Positions 46,638-56,069 of a stretch of 64,000 nt of DNA are shown here, piece by piece (the stretch's first letter is position 1; the number at the start of each line of letters is the position of its first letter). The position numbers and the translations under genes were made by a program. The notes below the pieces were generated by a model, which saw nothing but the letters and a program-made list of their open reading frames with translations, was not told the origin of the DNA and searched no databases. The stretch comes from Streptomyces massasporeus (lineage in GTDB: Bacteria; Actinomycetota; Actinomycetes; Streptomycetales; Streptomycetaceae), in assembly GCF_014648995.1 (NCBI RefSeq), contig NZ_BMSE01000023.1, positions 1 to 64,000 of the forward strand, read 5' to 3'.

Positions 46638-47123
46638 TCAGCGCCGGCGGCGCCTCACCACACAGCCGGCGGCGACGGCGGCACCCGCCGCGAAGGCCAG
46701 ACCGATGGCGAGGTCCCAGTCGCTCGGTCCCGAGGCCACCGCACCCCCGAGCCCGCCTCGCACACCCTGGCTGGGAGCGCCGGTGGGAGTGGCGGTCACG
46801 GGAGCGGAGGGGCTGCCCGAGGGACTGACCGAGGACGAGGGGCTCACGGACGGACTGGCGGAGGGGCTGGACGAGGGGGGCGACGTCGTGGGGTCGATGA
46901 TCCCGCGGCGGGCCAGCGCCTCGCACGCGACACCGTCGTCGCGGCCCTGGTCCTCGTCCAGCCTGTTGGGATCGCTCGGATCCGCGTCGAAGACGGCCTG
47001 CGCGTCCTCCTGGAAGGCGAAGTCGCGGCAGTCCAGGTCCTGCCGGGCATGAGCGGGGTCGGCCAGCGGCACGATCGCGGCGATCGCGAACAGCGTGCCG
47101 AGGGCACCGGTGCGACGGCGCAT
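46638..47123 (-). CDS. excalibur-domain surface protein
   Basis: 161 residues: a signal peptide (to about 26), an excalibur calcium-binding domain (DLDCRDFAFQEDAQAVF, then DDGVACEAL), a serine-proline-rich stalk, and a C-terminal membrane helix ending in RRRRR. It is probably anchored outside the cell. Excalibur domains bind calcium; the role is unknown. Confidence 0.83.
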   Translation of the reverse strand: MRRRTGALGTLFAIAAIVPLADPAHARQDLDCRDFAFQEDAQAVFDADPSDPNRLDEDQGRDDGVACEALARRGIIDPTTSPPSSSPSASPSVSPSSSVSPSGSPSAPVTATPTGAPSQGVRGGLGGAVASGPSDWDLAIGLAFAAGAAVAAGCVVRRRRR

Positions 47124-47323
47124 GGTGCGCCTCCCTTCCGGCCACGGGTGGCTCGCGCTCCGACGCTAGGCGCGAAGAGGTGCGGCGGCGCGTGGCCGTA
47201 GGCCGATCGGGTGTCCCGGAGGAGGCTGCCGGGCAGGGTGGGGCCGGGGTGATGGATCACATGCCGCCCTGGGCCGTTGACACCGCGTGCCAGGGCTTCT
47301 AGCGTCACACCCACTGAAGGTAC

Positions 47324-47337
47324 TAAGCGGTCGCTCA
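47324..47337. promoter_or_regulatory. TetR-type operator candidate before the SDR pair
   Basis: TnAGCG-GT-CGCTnA (47324-47337) is palindromic apart from one pair and lies 18 bases before the SDR start. Such sites are typical of TetR repressors of lipid-metabolism genes; no TetR gene is adjacent. Confidence 0.4.
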
Positions 47338-47354
47338 CCTGAGGAGTAGCAGTC

Positions 47355-48116
47355 ATGTCCACCACTGACCAGCGGGTTGCCGTCGTGACCGGTGCCGCGC
47401 GCGGTATCGGTGCCGCCACCGCCGTACGACTGGCCGCCGAGGGCCGCGCGGTCGCCGTGCTCGACCTCGACGAGGCGGCCTGCAAGGACACCGTCGAGAA
47501 GATCACCGCCGCGGGCGGCAAGGCCATCGCGGTCGGGTGCGACGTCTCGGACGAGGCGCAGGTCGAGGCGGCCGTCGCGCGGATCGCCGAGGAGCTCGGC
47601 GCGCCGACGATCCTGGTGAACAACGCGGGCGTGCTGCGCGACAACCTGCTGTTCAAGATGAGCGTCTCCGACTGGGACACCGTCATGAACGTGCACCTGC
47701 GCGGCGCCTTCCTGATGTCCAAGGCCTGTCAGAAGCACATGGTGGACGCGGGCTTCGGCCGGATCGTCAACCTGTCGTCGTCGTCCGCGCTCGGCAACCG
47801 CGGTCAGGTGAACTACTCGGCCGCCAAGGCGGGTCTGCAGGGCTTCACCAAGACCCTCGCCAAGGAGCTCGGCAAGTTCGGAGTCACCGCCAACTCCGTC
47901 GCCCCCGGCTTCATCGCGACCGAGATGACCAAGGCCACCGCCGACCGCGTCGGCATGGGCTTCGAGGACTTCAAGGCCGCCGCCGCCACCCAGATCCCGG
48001 TGGCCCGGGTCGGTGAGCCGGAGGACATCGCCAACGCCATCGCCTTCTTCACCGGCGAGGCGGCCGGATTCGTCTCCGGCCAGGTGCTGTACGTGGCCGG
48101 CGGACCGCTCGACTAG
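47355..48116 (+). CDS. short-chain dehydrogenase, FabG-like
   Basis: 253 residues. Rossmann motif VVTGAARGIGAAT, NNAG, and catalytic S-Y-K (SSSSALGNRGQVNYSAAKAG) are intact. FabG-like 3-ketoacyl reductases use NADPH, but the exact substrate is unknown. It is 13 bases from the next SDR, so they are one operon. Confidence 0.9.
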   Translation: MSTTDQRVAVVTGAARGIGAATAVRLAAEGRAVAVLDLDEAACKDTVEKITAAGGKAIAVGCDVSDEAQVEAAVARIAEELGAPTILVNNAGVLRDNLLFKMSVSDWDTVMNVHLRGAFLMSKACQKHMVDAGFGRIVNLSSSSALGNRGQVNYSAAKAGLQGFTKTLAKELGKFGVTANSVAPGFIATEMTKATADRVGMGFEDFKAAAATQIPVARVGEPEDIANAIAFFTGEAAGFVSGQVLYVAGGPLD

Positions 48117-48129
48117 AGGACGAACAGAC

Positions 48130-48888
48130 ATGACTTCCGTGGAACTCTCCGGCAAGGTCGCCCTCGTCACGGGCGCCAGCCGCGGCATCGGTTACGGCGT
48201 CGCCGAGGCCCTGGTCGCGCGCGGCGACCGCGTGTGCATCACCGGCCGCAACGAGGACGCCCTCAAGGAGGCCGTCGAGCAGCTCGGCGCCGACCGCGCG
48301 GTCTACGTGGCGGGCAAGGCGCACGACGAGGCCCACCAGGCCGTCGCCGTCGAGCGCACGATGGAGGCCTTCGGCCGCGTAGACTATCTGGTCAACAACG
48401 CGGGCACGAACCCCGTGTTCGGGCCGATCGCCGACCTCGACCTGAACGTGGCCCGCAAGGTCTTCGAGACCAACGTCGTCTCGGCGCTCGGCTTCGCCCA
48501 GCGGACCTGGCACGCCTGGCAGAAGGACAACGGCGGCGCGATCGTCAACATCGCCTCCGTCGCGGGCCTGTCGCCCTCGCCGTTCATCGGCGCGTACGGC
48601 GTCAGCAAGGCCGCGATGATCAACCTGACCGTGCAGCTCGCGCACGAGTTCGCGCCCAAGGTGCGGGTCAACGCGATCGCCCCGGCGGTCGTGAAGACCA
48701 AGTTCGCCCAGGCCCTGTACGAGGGCCGGGAGGAGGAGGCCGCGGCGGCCTACCCGCTGGGCCGGCTGGGCGTCCCCTCCGACATCGGGGGCGCCGCCGC
48801 GTTCCTCACCTCAGAGCAGTCCGACTGGGTCACCGGCCAGACGCTCGTGGTGGACGGCGGCATCTTCCTCAACGCCGGAACCGGCTGA
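48130..48888 (+). CDS. short-chain dehydrogenase
   Basis: 252 residues. LVTGASRGIGYGVA, LVNNAGTNPVFGP and a catalytic YGVSKAA region are present. It is a second SDR likely acting on related substrates or sequential steps with its neighbour. ATG 48130 has a GAGGA site about 10 bases upstream; the frame is open to 48013 inside the first SDR. Confidence 0.88.
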   Translation: MTSVELSGKVALVTGASRGIGYGVAEALVARGDRVCITGRNEDALKEAVEQLGADRAVYVAGKAHDEAHQAVAVERTMEAFGRVDYLVNNAGTNPVFGPIADLDLNVARKVFETNVVSALGFAQRTWHAWQKDNGGAIVNIASVAGLSPSPFIGAYGVSKAAMINLTVQLAHEFAPKVRVNAIAPAVVKTKFAQALYEGREEEAAAAYPLGRLGVPSDIGGAAAFLTSEQSDWVTGQTLVVDGGIFLNAGTG

Positions 48889-48911
48889 CGAGGACCGCGT
48901 ACGCGGATCGG

Positions 48912-48944
48912 CACGGGCGCCCGTTGACACAAACGGCGCCCGTG
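48912..48944 (+). terminator. hairpin terminator after the SDR operon
   Basis: A 13-bp stem with one bulged C (48912-48925 with 48932-48944) lies 23 bases after the second SDR stop. Confidence 0.6.
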
Positions 48945-49080
48945 TCGGCGTAAAGGCGTCGCAAAGCGCGATGACAACGTCGTCAAAGGTTTATCGATCA
49001 AGAGGCCATGGACGGGGAGGGTCAGCGGGCGCGGCACTGCGGTATGGTCTGCCGACCCTTGGTATGGCAGATCGAGGAGC

Positions 49081-50673
49081 GTGCGCGTGTTCAACCGGAA
49101 CCGATGCCTGCGGCGGGTGGCGGCCATCGCGTCCATATCGGCCCTGCTCGCCGGATGTGGCGTGCTGTCGTCCGATACCCCGGAGGACGAAGGGCCGATC
49201 GTCGTGGGCACCACCAGTGCGCCCAGCACGCTCGACCCTGCCGCTTCGTGGGACAGCTCCTGGGAGCTGTTCCGCAACATCTACCAGACGCTCCTGAGCT
49301 ATCCGACGGGCGCGAGCACGCCCCAGCCGGACGCTGCCGAGAAGTGCGGCTTCAGCGACGCCTCGAACCAGGTCTACCGCTGTGAGCTGCGCGAGGGCCT
49401 GAAGTTCTCCAACGGAGACGCGCTCGACGCCCAGGCGGTGAAGTACTCGTTCGACCGGATTCGCAAGATCAACGTCAACGGCGGCCCCGCGGGTCTGCTG
49501 GGCAGCCTCGAGCGGGTCCAGGCGCCGAACGACCGCGAGGTGATCTTCCACCTGAACAAGCCGGACGCCACCTTCCCGTTCGTGCTCGCCACCCCCGCCA
49601 TGTCGATCGTGTCCCCGGAGGCCTACCCGGAGAACAGCCTGCGCAAGGGCAGTGACGTGGTCGGGTCCGGGCCGTACTCCCTCGACTCGTACTCCGACGG
49701 CAAGGAAGCCGTCCTCGTCCGCAACGACTCCTACAAGGGTTACGCGGAGCGCCGGAACGACGCGGTGACCGTCCGCTACTACCAGGACTCCGCCACCATG
49801 GTGAAGGCCCTGCGGGACGAGAAGATCGACGTGACCTACCGCGGTCTGGCCGCGGGCGACGTCGTCGAGCTCCAGAGCAAGTCCTCCAAGGACGAGGAGA
49901 TCCAGCTCGTCGAGGGCACCGGCACCGACATCAACTACCTGGTGTTCAACCCGAAGGACTCCTGGGCGAACAAGAAGGCCGTGCGCCAGGCCATCGCGCA
50001 GGTCGTCGACCGGGCGGCGATCGCCCACAAGGTCTACAAGGACACCGTCGACCCGCTGTACTCCATGGTCCCCAAGGGCCTCACCGGCCACACCACGGGC
50101 TTCTTCGACGACTACGGCGACCCCGACGTCGCCAAGGCCCGCAAGATCCTCACCGAGGCGGGCATCAACCAGCGCGTCCCGCTCACCTTCTGGTACACGA
50201 GCGACCGCTACGGCTCCGAGACCGCCGGGGAGTTCAAGGAGCTGAAGCGCCAGCTCGAGGCTTCCGGCCTGTTCTCGATCAGCCTGAAGAGCCGCCCCTG
50301 GAAGACCTACGTCGAGGGCTACCAGAAGGGCGAGTACCCGGTGTTCGGTCGTGGCTGGTTCCCCGACTTCCCGGACGCCGAGAACTTCATCGCGCCGTTC
50401 GTCGGCGACCAGAACGCCCTCGGCACGCCCTACCCGGCCCCCGAGATCACCGGCGATCTGCTGCCCCGCTCGCGCCGGGAGAGCGACCGCGCGAACGTGG
50501 TGAAGGAGTTCGAGGAGGCCCAGCAGGTCCTCGTGGACGACGCGCGGCTGCTGCCCCTGTGGCAGGGCCGGCAGTACGTGGCGGCCAGCCGGGACGTCTC
50601 GGGCGCGGAGCGGGCCATGGACCCGTCGACGATCATGATGATGTGGGAGCTGCACCGCAAGACCGCCTGGTAG
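49081..50673 (+). CDS. peptide ABC transporter substrate-binding lipoprotein
   Basis: 530 residues, family 5 (OppA/DppA). A lipobox LAGC (Cys at about 26) follows a basic start (FNRNRCLRRVA). Typical blocks include LDPAASWDSSWELFRNIYQT, LREGLKFSNGD, and DINYLVFNPKD. Sugar, peptide or nickel specificity cannot be read. No permease or ATPase genes accompany it. A 12/14 palindrome TGACaACGTcGTCA at 48972-48985 lies about 95 bases upstream. Confidence 0.9.
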   Translation: MRVFNRNRCLRRVAAIASISALLAGCGVLSSDTPEDEGPIVVGTTSAPSTLDPAASWDSSWELFRNIYQTLLSYPTGASTPQPDAAEKCGFSDASNQVYRCELREGLKFSNGDALDAQAVKYSFDRIRKINVNGGPAGLLGSLERVQAPNDREVIFHLNKPDATFPFVLATPAMSIVSPEAYPENSLRKGSDVVGSGPYSLDSYSDGKEAVLVRNDSYKGYAERRNDAVTVRYYQDSATMVKALRDEKIDVTYRGLAAGDVVELQSKSSKDEEIQLVEGTGTDINYLVFNPKDSWANKKAVRQAIAQVVDRAAIAHKVYKDTVDPLYSMVPKGLTGHTTGFFDDYGDPDVAKARKILTEAGINQRVPLTFWYTSDRYGSETAGEFKELKRQLEASGLFSISLKSRPWKTYVEGYQKGEYPVFGRGWFPDFPDAENFIAPFVGDQNALGTPYPAPEITGDLLPRSRRESDRANVVKEFEEAQQVLVDDARLLPLWQGRQYVAASRDVSGAERAMDPSTIMMMWELHRKTAW

Positions 50674-50766
50674 ACGGTCCGGCACCGGGCTTTCCCGGGC
50701 GCGTTGTCAGTGGTCGCCTGTAGGTTCTGTGGCCTGGAAGTGACCGCACATCGTGAGGACGTTGAC

Positions 50767-51450
50767 GTGACCGACATCGCCATGCTGCCCGAGTCCTGGC
50801 GCGGGGTTCTGGGCGACGAGCTGCAGCAGCCCTGGTTCAAGGAGCTGACGGAGTTCGTCGAGGAGGAGCGGGCGAAGGGTCCCGTCTATCCCCCGCGCGA
50901 GGAGGTCTTCGCGGCGCTGGACGCCACGCCGTACGACGGGGTCAAGGTCCTGATCCTCGGACAGGACCCGTACCACGGCGAGGGGCAGGGGCACGGGCTG
51001 TGCTTCTCGGTCCGGCCGGGTGTGCGGGTCCCGCCGTCCCTGCGCAACATCTACAAGGAGATGCACCAGGAACTGGGCACGCCGATCCCGGACAACGGCT
51101 ATCTGATGCCGTGGGCCGAGCAGGGCGTCCTGCTGCTCAACGCGGTGCTCACGGTCCGCGCGGGCGAGGCCAACTCGCACAAGGGCCGCGGCTGGGAGAG
51201 GTTCACCGACGCGGTGATCCGGGCCGTGGCCGAGCGCCCCGACCCGGCCGTCTTCGTGCTGTGGGGCAACTACGCGCAGAAGAAGCTGCCTCTGATCGAC
51301 GAGTCCCGGCACGTCGTGGTCAAGGGCGCGCACCCCTCGCCCCTGTCGGCGAAGAAGTTCTTCGGCTCGCGCCCCTTCACGCAGATCGACGAGGCGGTGG
51401 CGGCGCAGGGACACACGCCGATCGACTGGACGATCCCGAACCTGGGCTGA
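50767..51450 (+). CDS. ung: uracil-DNA glycosylase
   Basis: 227 residues, family 1 Ung. Catalytic D67 in GQDPYHGEGQ and H189 in HPSPLS are intact. It removes uracil from DNA in base-excision repair. GTG 50767 has GAGG about 8 bases upstream; a longer frame from 50704 lacks one. Confidence 0.95.
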   Translation: MTDIAMLPESWRGVLGDELQQPWFKELTEFVEEERAKGPVYPPREEVFAALDATPYDGVKVLILGQDPYHGEGQGHGLCFSVRPGVRVPPSLRNIYKEMHQELGTPIPDNGYLMPWAEQGVLLLNAVLTVRAGEANSHKGRGWERFTDAVIRAVAERPDPAVFVLWGNYAQKKLPLIDESRHVVVKGAHPSPLSAKKFFGSRPFTQIDEAVAAQGHTPIDWTIPNLG

Positions 51451-51571
51451 GGCCCCCGGCCGTACGGCCGTGCCGTCACGGGCCCGGCGCCGTCCGGAGC
51501 CGCCTGAGCCGGATCGCCCCCGCCTGCGGTTAGCGTCGGCAGCAACAGCCGGCGAGTGCGCGGAGGACGTC

Positions 51572-52072
51572 GTGGCGGAGCGGCAGGAGCAGACGGCGCC
51601 GGATGCCGTGCTGACCCGGATCGGGCAGGTCGTCATGCTGCACCACGCCGGGGACCGGGAGGAGGCCCGGCAGCGGCTCCTCGGCCTGTGGGCGGAGCTC
51701 GGCGAGCACGGCGACCCGCTGCACCGCTGCACCCTCGCCCACTACCTGGCCGACACCCAGGACGACCCGGCGGACGAACTGGCCTGGGACCTGCGCGCGT
51801 TGACGGCGGCCGAGGAGGCGAGGCAGGAGGCGCTCGCGGTGACCGCGGTGGTCGCGCTCTACCCCTCCCTGCACCTGAACCTGGCCGACGACTACATCAG
51901 GCTCGATCGCCGCGCCGCCGCACGCACGCACCTGCGGTGGGCCCGGGAAGCCGCCCTGGCCCTCGCCGACGACAGCTACGGCGAGGGTGTGTGGGCGGCC
52001 ATCGGACGGCTGGAGTCCCGGCTGGGGGAGGACGGCCCGGGGCCGTGGACGCCGCCGCGGCAGCGTCCCTGA
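51572..52072 (+). CDS. TPR-like hypothetical protein
   Basis: 166 residues, all helical, with repeated A/L-rich helices like degenerate tetratricopeptide repeats (QRLLGLWAELGEHGDPLHRC, then HLNLADDYIRLDRRAAARTH). No catalytic motif. The GTG has GGAGG 5 bases upstream; the longer frame from 51470 is not supported. Confidence 0.72.
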   Translation: MAERQEQTAPDAVLTRIGQVVMLHHAGDREEARQRLLGLWAELGEHGDPLHRCTLAHYLADTQDDPADELAWDLRALTAAEEARQEALAVTAVVALYPSLHLNLADDYIRLDRRAAARTHLRWAREAALALADDSYGEGVWAAIGRLESRLGEDGPGPWTPPRQRP

Positions 52073-52090
52073 GGCGGCGGGTGCCGCGGG

Positions 52091-52613
52091 TCAACGCCCG
52101 TACGTGTCGCGGCAGATCGTCGCCTCCGGGCTGTCCGCCCGCCACCCCCCCGTAGCGCCTGCCCAGCGCGCACACGTCCGAGCTGTCCGGGACGCTCCTG
52201 TGGACGTCCTGCCGTACCGACTCCGAGACGTCCGCGAGGCGGGGGTGCGACCGCTGGGGGCTGCGCGGGGCGGGGTCGGGGCGTTCCGGACGGGCGGGGC
52301 GCGGGCGGGCGTCGTGGTGGCCGGGCCGGGAGGTCCCGTGCTCCGGGGAGAGGGCCGCGGGCGTGGTGGCGGGGCGGGGCGCCGACGCGGCCGGCTTCGG
52401 GCGGTGGGACGCCTCTTCGATGAGTTGCAGGGCTTCCCGGGCCGGGGCCTGCACGATCGGTGTCTCCGCCTCGCCCTCCGGCTGAGGCGCCGACGGCCGG
52501 GACGGGGCCGCCGAGGGCGCCGGCGCGGAGGGGTGCGGGACCGTCGTACAGCCGGAGAGGGCCGAGACCGCCACGGTCACCAGGAGCGTCGCTGTGGTCG
52601 TCGTTCGATGCAT
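52091..52613 (-). pseudogene. lipoprotein gene frameshifted at a G7 run
   Basis: A lipoprotein with lipobox LSGC and a P/A-rich stalk, starting MHRTTTTATLLV. After CALGRRYG the annotated frame becomes shuffled, but removing one base from a run of seven G (minus strand, 52145-52151) restores YGGWRADSPEATICRDTYGR and a stop at 52091. The total of 523 bases becomes 522, divisible by three. Either a real frameshift or a sequencing error; the run could also slip by phase variation. Confidence 0.75.
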
Positions 52614-52737
52614 CCGCGCAACTCTGGTGTGTCCGGCCCGCGGTGGGGCGGCGGACAGGCGGAGGATGCCCCGCACGGGTGATCTCGCGCCCCGTACGGA
52701 GGGCGTCGGTGCGACAGGGGTGACGGCAGGGGCGGCG

Positions 52738-53250
52738 TCAGTCGCCGGTCGCGCCGTCGACGCGCTCGCGGAGCAGGTCGGCGTGGCCGTTGTGCCGCGC
52801 GTACTCCTCGATCATGTGCGTGTAGAGCCACCGCAAGTTGAACCGCTCGCCGGTGCGTCGGTGCTTGCCCTCGGTGATGTCGTCCAGGCCGAAGCGGGCC
52901 GCGTTGCGCCGGGCGGTCTCGATCTCGGACTGCCAGGTGGCGTACGCCTCCTCCCACGTGTCGGACTCGGACAGATGGAACTCGCCGTCCGGATCTTCTT
53001 CGGTGTAGTAGATCGGGCCGGCGTCCTCGGCCGCGAGCACCTTGCGGAACCAGCCCCGCTCGACCTCCGCCATGTGCCGCACCAGTCCCATCAGGCTCAG
53101 CTCGGACGGTTCCACCGCGGCGGTGCGCAGCTGGGCCTCGGTCAGGCCCTCGCACTTCCAGGCGAGGGTCTGTCGGTGGTAGTCCAGCCAGCCCTCCAGC
53201 ATCGTGCGCTCGTCGGCGGTGGTGGCGGGCTCTCGGCGTTCGTTCGTCAT
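52738..53250 (-). CDS. DinB/mycothiol-transferase-like protein (DUF664)
   Basis: 170 residues, a four-helix DinB-fold protein with histidines suited to a metal site (WLDYHRQTLAWKCEGLTEAQ and GLVRHMAEVERGWF, plus HMIEEYARHNGHADLLRE). The family includes mycothiol-dependent enzymes of actinobacteria. ATG 53250 has GGAAAGGA upstream; frame open to 53286. Confidence 0.83.
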   Translation of the reverse strand: MTNERREPATTADERTMLEGWLDYHRQTLAWKCEGLTEAQLRTAAVEPSELSLMGLVRHMAEVERGWFRKVLAAEDAGPIYYTEEDPDGEFHLSESDTWEEAYATWQSEIETARRNAARFGLDDITEGKHRRTGERFNLRWLYTHMIEEYARHNGHADLLRERVDGATGD

Positions 53251-53293
53251 GTACGCATCCTTTCCGAGCCGCCTCCGCCGCACCACAAGATTT

Positions 53294-53884
53294 TCAGCCC
53301 CCGAGCATCCCCTCCAGCAGTTCCCGCAGTCCGGCCCGGACCTCCTCCAGGCTCGGTGTGTCCGCGCCGAACGACCCCGCCACGCAGCTGAACATCAGCC
53401 CGTCCGCCCAGGCGATCAGCGACAGGGTGTGCCGGGCCGGGTCCGTCGAACCCATGCCGGTGACCAGGGCGGTCAGCTGGTCCCGGAATCGGGCGCCCGT
53501 GGCGTCGAAGAACGCCCGAAGCTCGGGGCGGCGCGTCGCCTCCAGGGCCAGTTCGTACCGGGCGAGGGTGAGCGCGCGGTTGTTCGTCAGGGCCCGGTGG
53601 GCCGCCAGGGCCAGCGCGTCCACCAGCGAGCCGGTCCCGGCCGCCGGGTCCGGCATCTCGTGCAGGGCCAGCACCCGCGCCTCACGGTCGGCCAGCCGCC
53701 GCACCGCCAGTTCCAGCAGGGCCTGCCGGGTCCGGGCGAGATTCGACGTGGAGCCCTGGGGGAGTGCGGCCGCCTGGTCGACCGCCCGGTGCGTGAGGCC
53801 GCGCATCCCACGCTCGGCGAGCAGGGCGAGGGCGGTGTCGGCGACGAGGTCGGAGCGGCTGGGACCGGCGTTGCTTACGGACAT
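53294..53884 (-). CDS. TetR-family regulator
   Basis: 196 residues with an N-terminal helix-turn-helix (GMRGLTHRAVDQAAALPQGS). Divergent from a FAD-dependent monooxygenase, with two perfect palindromes between; it very likely represses both. The C-terminal ligand domain gives no specificity. Confidence 0.9.
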   Translation of the reverse strand: MSVSNAGPSRSDLVADTALALLAERGMRGLTHRAVDQAAALPQGSTSNLARTRQALLELAVRRLADREARVLALHEMPDPAAGTGSLVDALALAAHRALTNNRALTLARYELALEATRRPELRAFFDATGARFRDQLTALVTGMGSTDPARHTLSLIAWADGLMFSCVAGSFGADTPSLEEVRAGLRELLEGMLGG

Positions 53885-53904
53885 GGGCTCACGCTACCCG
53901 TCCG

Positions 53905-53947
53905 ACTACAGCTGTAGTAACGTCGACGGCGTCACTACAGCTGTAGT
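53905..53947. promoter_or_regulatory. twin operators of the TetR regulator
   Basis: ACTACAGCTGTAGT occurs twice (53905-53918 and 53934-53947), each a perfect 14-bp palindrome, with centres 29 bases apart. They occupy the gap between the TetR start (53884) and the monooxygenase start (53966). Confidence 0.85.
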
Positions 53948-53965
53948 CACATACGAGGAGGAGCC

Positions 53966-55150
53966 ATGACGCAACCCGGGCACGCCGTCGTGATCGGCGG
54001 CGGTATCGGAGGCCTGACCGCGGCGGTCGCCCTGCACCGGCGCGGCCTGCGGGTCACCGTGCTGGAGCGGGCCCGTTCGCTGGAGCCGGTCGGCGCGGCG
54101 ATCTCCCTCGCGCCCAACTCCCTGCGCGCACTGGACGTCATCGGCCTCGGCGACGAGATCCGCGACCTCGCCGCCTGGTCGGGGGACGGGGGCTTGCGCG
54201 CTCCGAGCGGGCGGTGGTTCTCCCGCTCCTCCGCCGAGGCCGCCGCCGAGCGCTTCGGCGGCCCGCTCGTGCTGCTGCCCCGCGCCACCCTGATCGAGCG
54301 TCTCGCCGCCCTGCTCCCGGGGGACGCCGTCCGCACGGACGCCGCCGCGGTGCTCGCCGACAGCGGAGGACCCGGCCGGGCAGCTCGCGTCACGACCGCG
54401 GACGGCGACCTCGAAGCGGACCTGGTGGTCGGCGCGGACGGCGTCCGGTCCGCCGTGCGCGGGGCGCTCTTCCCCGGCCATCCGGGGCCCGTCTACTCCG
54501 GCTTCACCACCTGGCGGGTCGTGATCCCCGTCCCCGGCGCCCGGTTCGACTCGCACGAGACCTGGGGCCGGGGCCGCCTCTGGGGCACCCACCCGCTGAA
54601 GGACGGTCGCGTCTACGCCTACGGCGCCGCCCTGACCCCGGCCGGCGGCCGGGCGCCCGACGACGAGAAGTCCGAGCTGCTGCGCCACTTCGGCGACTGG
54701 CACGACCCGATCCCCGCCGTGCTCGCCGCCGCCCGGCCCGACGACGTCCTGCGCCACGACGTCCACCACATCGCCCAACCCCTGCCCGCCTACCACCACG
54801 GCCGGGCCGCCCTGCTCGGCGACGCCGCACACGCCATGCCCCCGAGCCTCGGCCAGGGCGGCAACCAGGCGATCGAGGACGCCGTCGTGCTCGCCCACCA
54901 CTGCGACGACCTCGCCGCCTACACCGCCGCCCGGCTGCCGCGCACGACCGCCATCGCACGCCAGGCCGTGAGGGCTGCCCGGCTCAGCCTCATGAGCAGC
55001 CGGGCCGGCATCGCCGTGCGCGACACGGCCGTCGCCGCACTGTCGAAGGCCGGGCCCGCCCTGTTCCTGCGCAGCTTCGACGGCATCGCCGACTGGGCGC
55101 CCCCGCAGCGGCCGTATGCTTCCGGGCAGACCCCGGCAGGCAACCGTTAG
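53966..55150 (+). CDS. FAD-dependent monooxygenase
   Basis: 394 residues, class A flavoprotein hydroxylase. GGGIGGLTAAVALHRRGL binds FAD; LLGDAAHAMPPSLGQGGNQA contains the GD motif. Resembles salicylate- or polyketide-type hydroxylases; substrate unknown. GAGGAGGAG lies before the ATG. It is 13 bases from the next gene and under the TetR operators. Confidence 0.9.
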   Translation: MTQPGHAVVIGGGIGGLTAAVALHRRGLRVTVLERARSLEPVGAAISLAPNSLRALDVIGLGDEIRDLAAWSGDGGLRAPSGRWFSRSSAEAAAERFGGPLVLLPRATLIERLAALLPGDAVRTDAAAVLADSGGPGRAARVTTADGDLEADLVVGADGVRSAVRGALFPGHPGPVYSGFTTWRVVIPVPGARFDSHETWGRGRLWGTHPLKDGRVYAYGAALTPAGGRAPDDEKSELLRHFGDWHDPIPAVLAAARPDDVLRHDVHHIAQPLPAYHHGRAALLGDAAHAMPPSLGQGGNQAIEDAVVLAHHCDDLAAYTAARLPRTTAIARQAVRAARLSLMSSRAGIAVRDTAVAALSKAGPALFLRSFDGIADWAPPQRPYASGQTPAGNR

Positions 55151-55163
55151 AGGAGATCACCCC

Positions 55164-56069
55164 GTGAAGGTCGGCTGCATCGGACTCGGTGACATCGCGC
55201 AGAAGGCCTACCTCCCGGTCCTCGCCTTCCAGCCCGGGGTCGAACTGCACCTGCAGACCCGTACGCCCGCCACGCTCGACCGGGTCGCGGAGGGCCTGCG
55301 CATCCCGCGGGAGCGGCGGCACACCACCCTCGACTCCCTGCTCGCGGCGGGCCTCGACGCGGCCTTCGTGCACGCGCCCACGCTCGTGCACCCGGAGATC
55401 GTGACGCGGCTGCTGGAGGCCGGCGTACCGACCTACGTCGACAAGCCGCTCGCCTACGAACTCGACGACTCCGCGCGGCTGGTGGCGCTCGCGGAGGAGC
55501 GGGACGTGAGCCTCGCCGTCGGCTTCAACCGGCGCTTCGCCCCCGGCTACACGCAGTGCGCGGACCATCCGCGCGAGCTGATCCTGATGCAGAAGAACCG
55601 CATCGGGCTGCCGGAGGAACCCCGCTCGATGATCCTCGACGACTTCATCCACGTCGTCGACACCCTGCGGTTCCTGGTGCCCGGCGAGGTCGACGACGTG
55701 ACCGTGCGCGCCCGGGTCCGGGACGGGCTGCTGCACCACCTGGTGCTCCAGCTCGCCGGGGACGGCTTCACCGCGCTCGGCGTGATGAACCGGCTCAGCG
55801 GTTCCGCCGAGGAGATCCTCGAGGTGTCCGGGCAGGACACCAAACGGCAGGTGGTCAATCTCGCCGAGGTGATCGACCACAAGGGGCAGCCGACCGTGCG
55901 GCGGCGCGGGGACTGGGTGCCGGTGGCCCGCCAGCGCGGGATCGAGCAGGCGGTGCTCGCGTTCCTCGACGCGGTCCGGGCCGGCAAGGTGCTCAGCGCC
56001 CGGGACGCGCTGGAGACCCATGAACTGTGCGAGCGGGTGGTACGCGCGGTTCAGGAGCGGACCGCCTGA
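55164..56069 (+). CDS. Gfo/Idh/MocA-family oxidoreductase
   Basis: 301 residues. N-terminal NAD(P) Rossmann motif VGCIGLGDIAQKAYLP; substrate-region YVDKPLAYELDD with the EKP-type lysine. It acts on sugars or inositols in most family members. Its 3' end overlaps the converging lnt gene by 77 bases. GTG with AGGAGATC upstream. Confidence 0.88.
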   Translation: MKVGCIGLGDIAQKAYLPVLAFQPGVELHLQTRTPATLDRVAEGLRIPRERRHTTLDSLLAAGLDAAFVHAPTLVHPEIVTRLLEAGVPTYVDKPLAYELDDSARLVALAEERDVSLAVGFNRRFAPGYTQCADHPRELILMQKNRIGLPEEPRSMILDDFIHVVDTLRFLVPGEVDDVTVRARVRDGLLHHLVLQLAGDGFTALGVMNRLSGSAEEILEVSGQDTKRQVVNLAEVIDHKGQPTVRRRGDWVPVARQRGIEQAVLAFLDAVRAGKVLSARDALETHELCERVVRAVQERTA

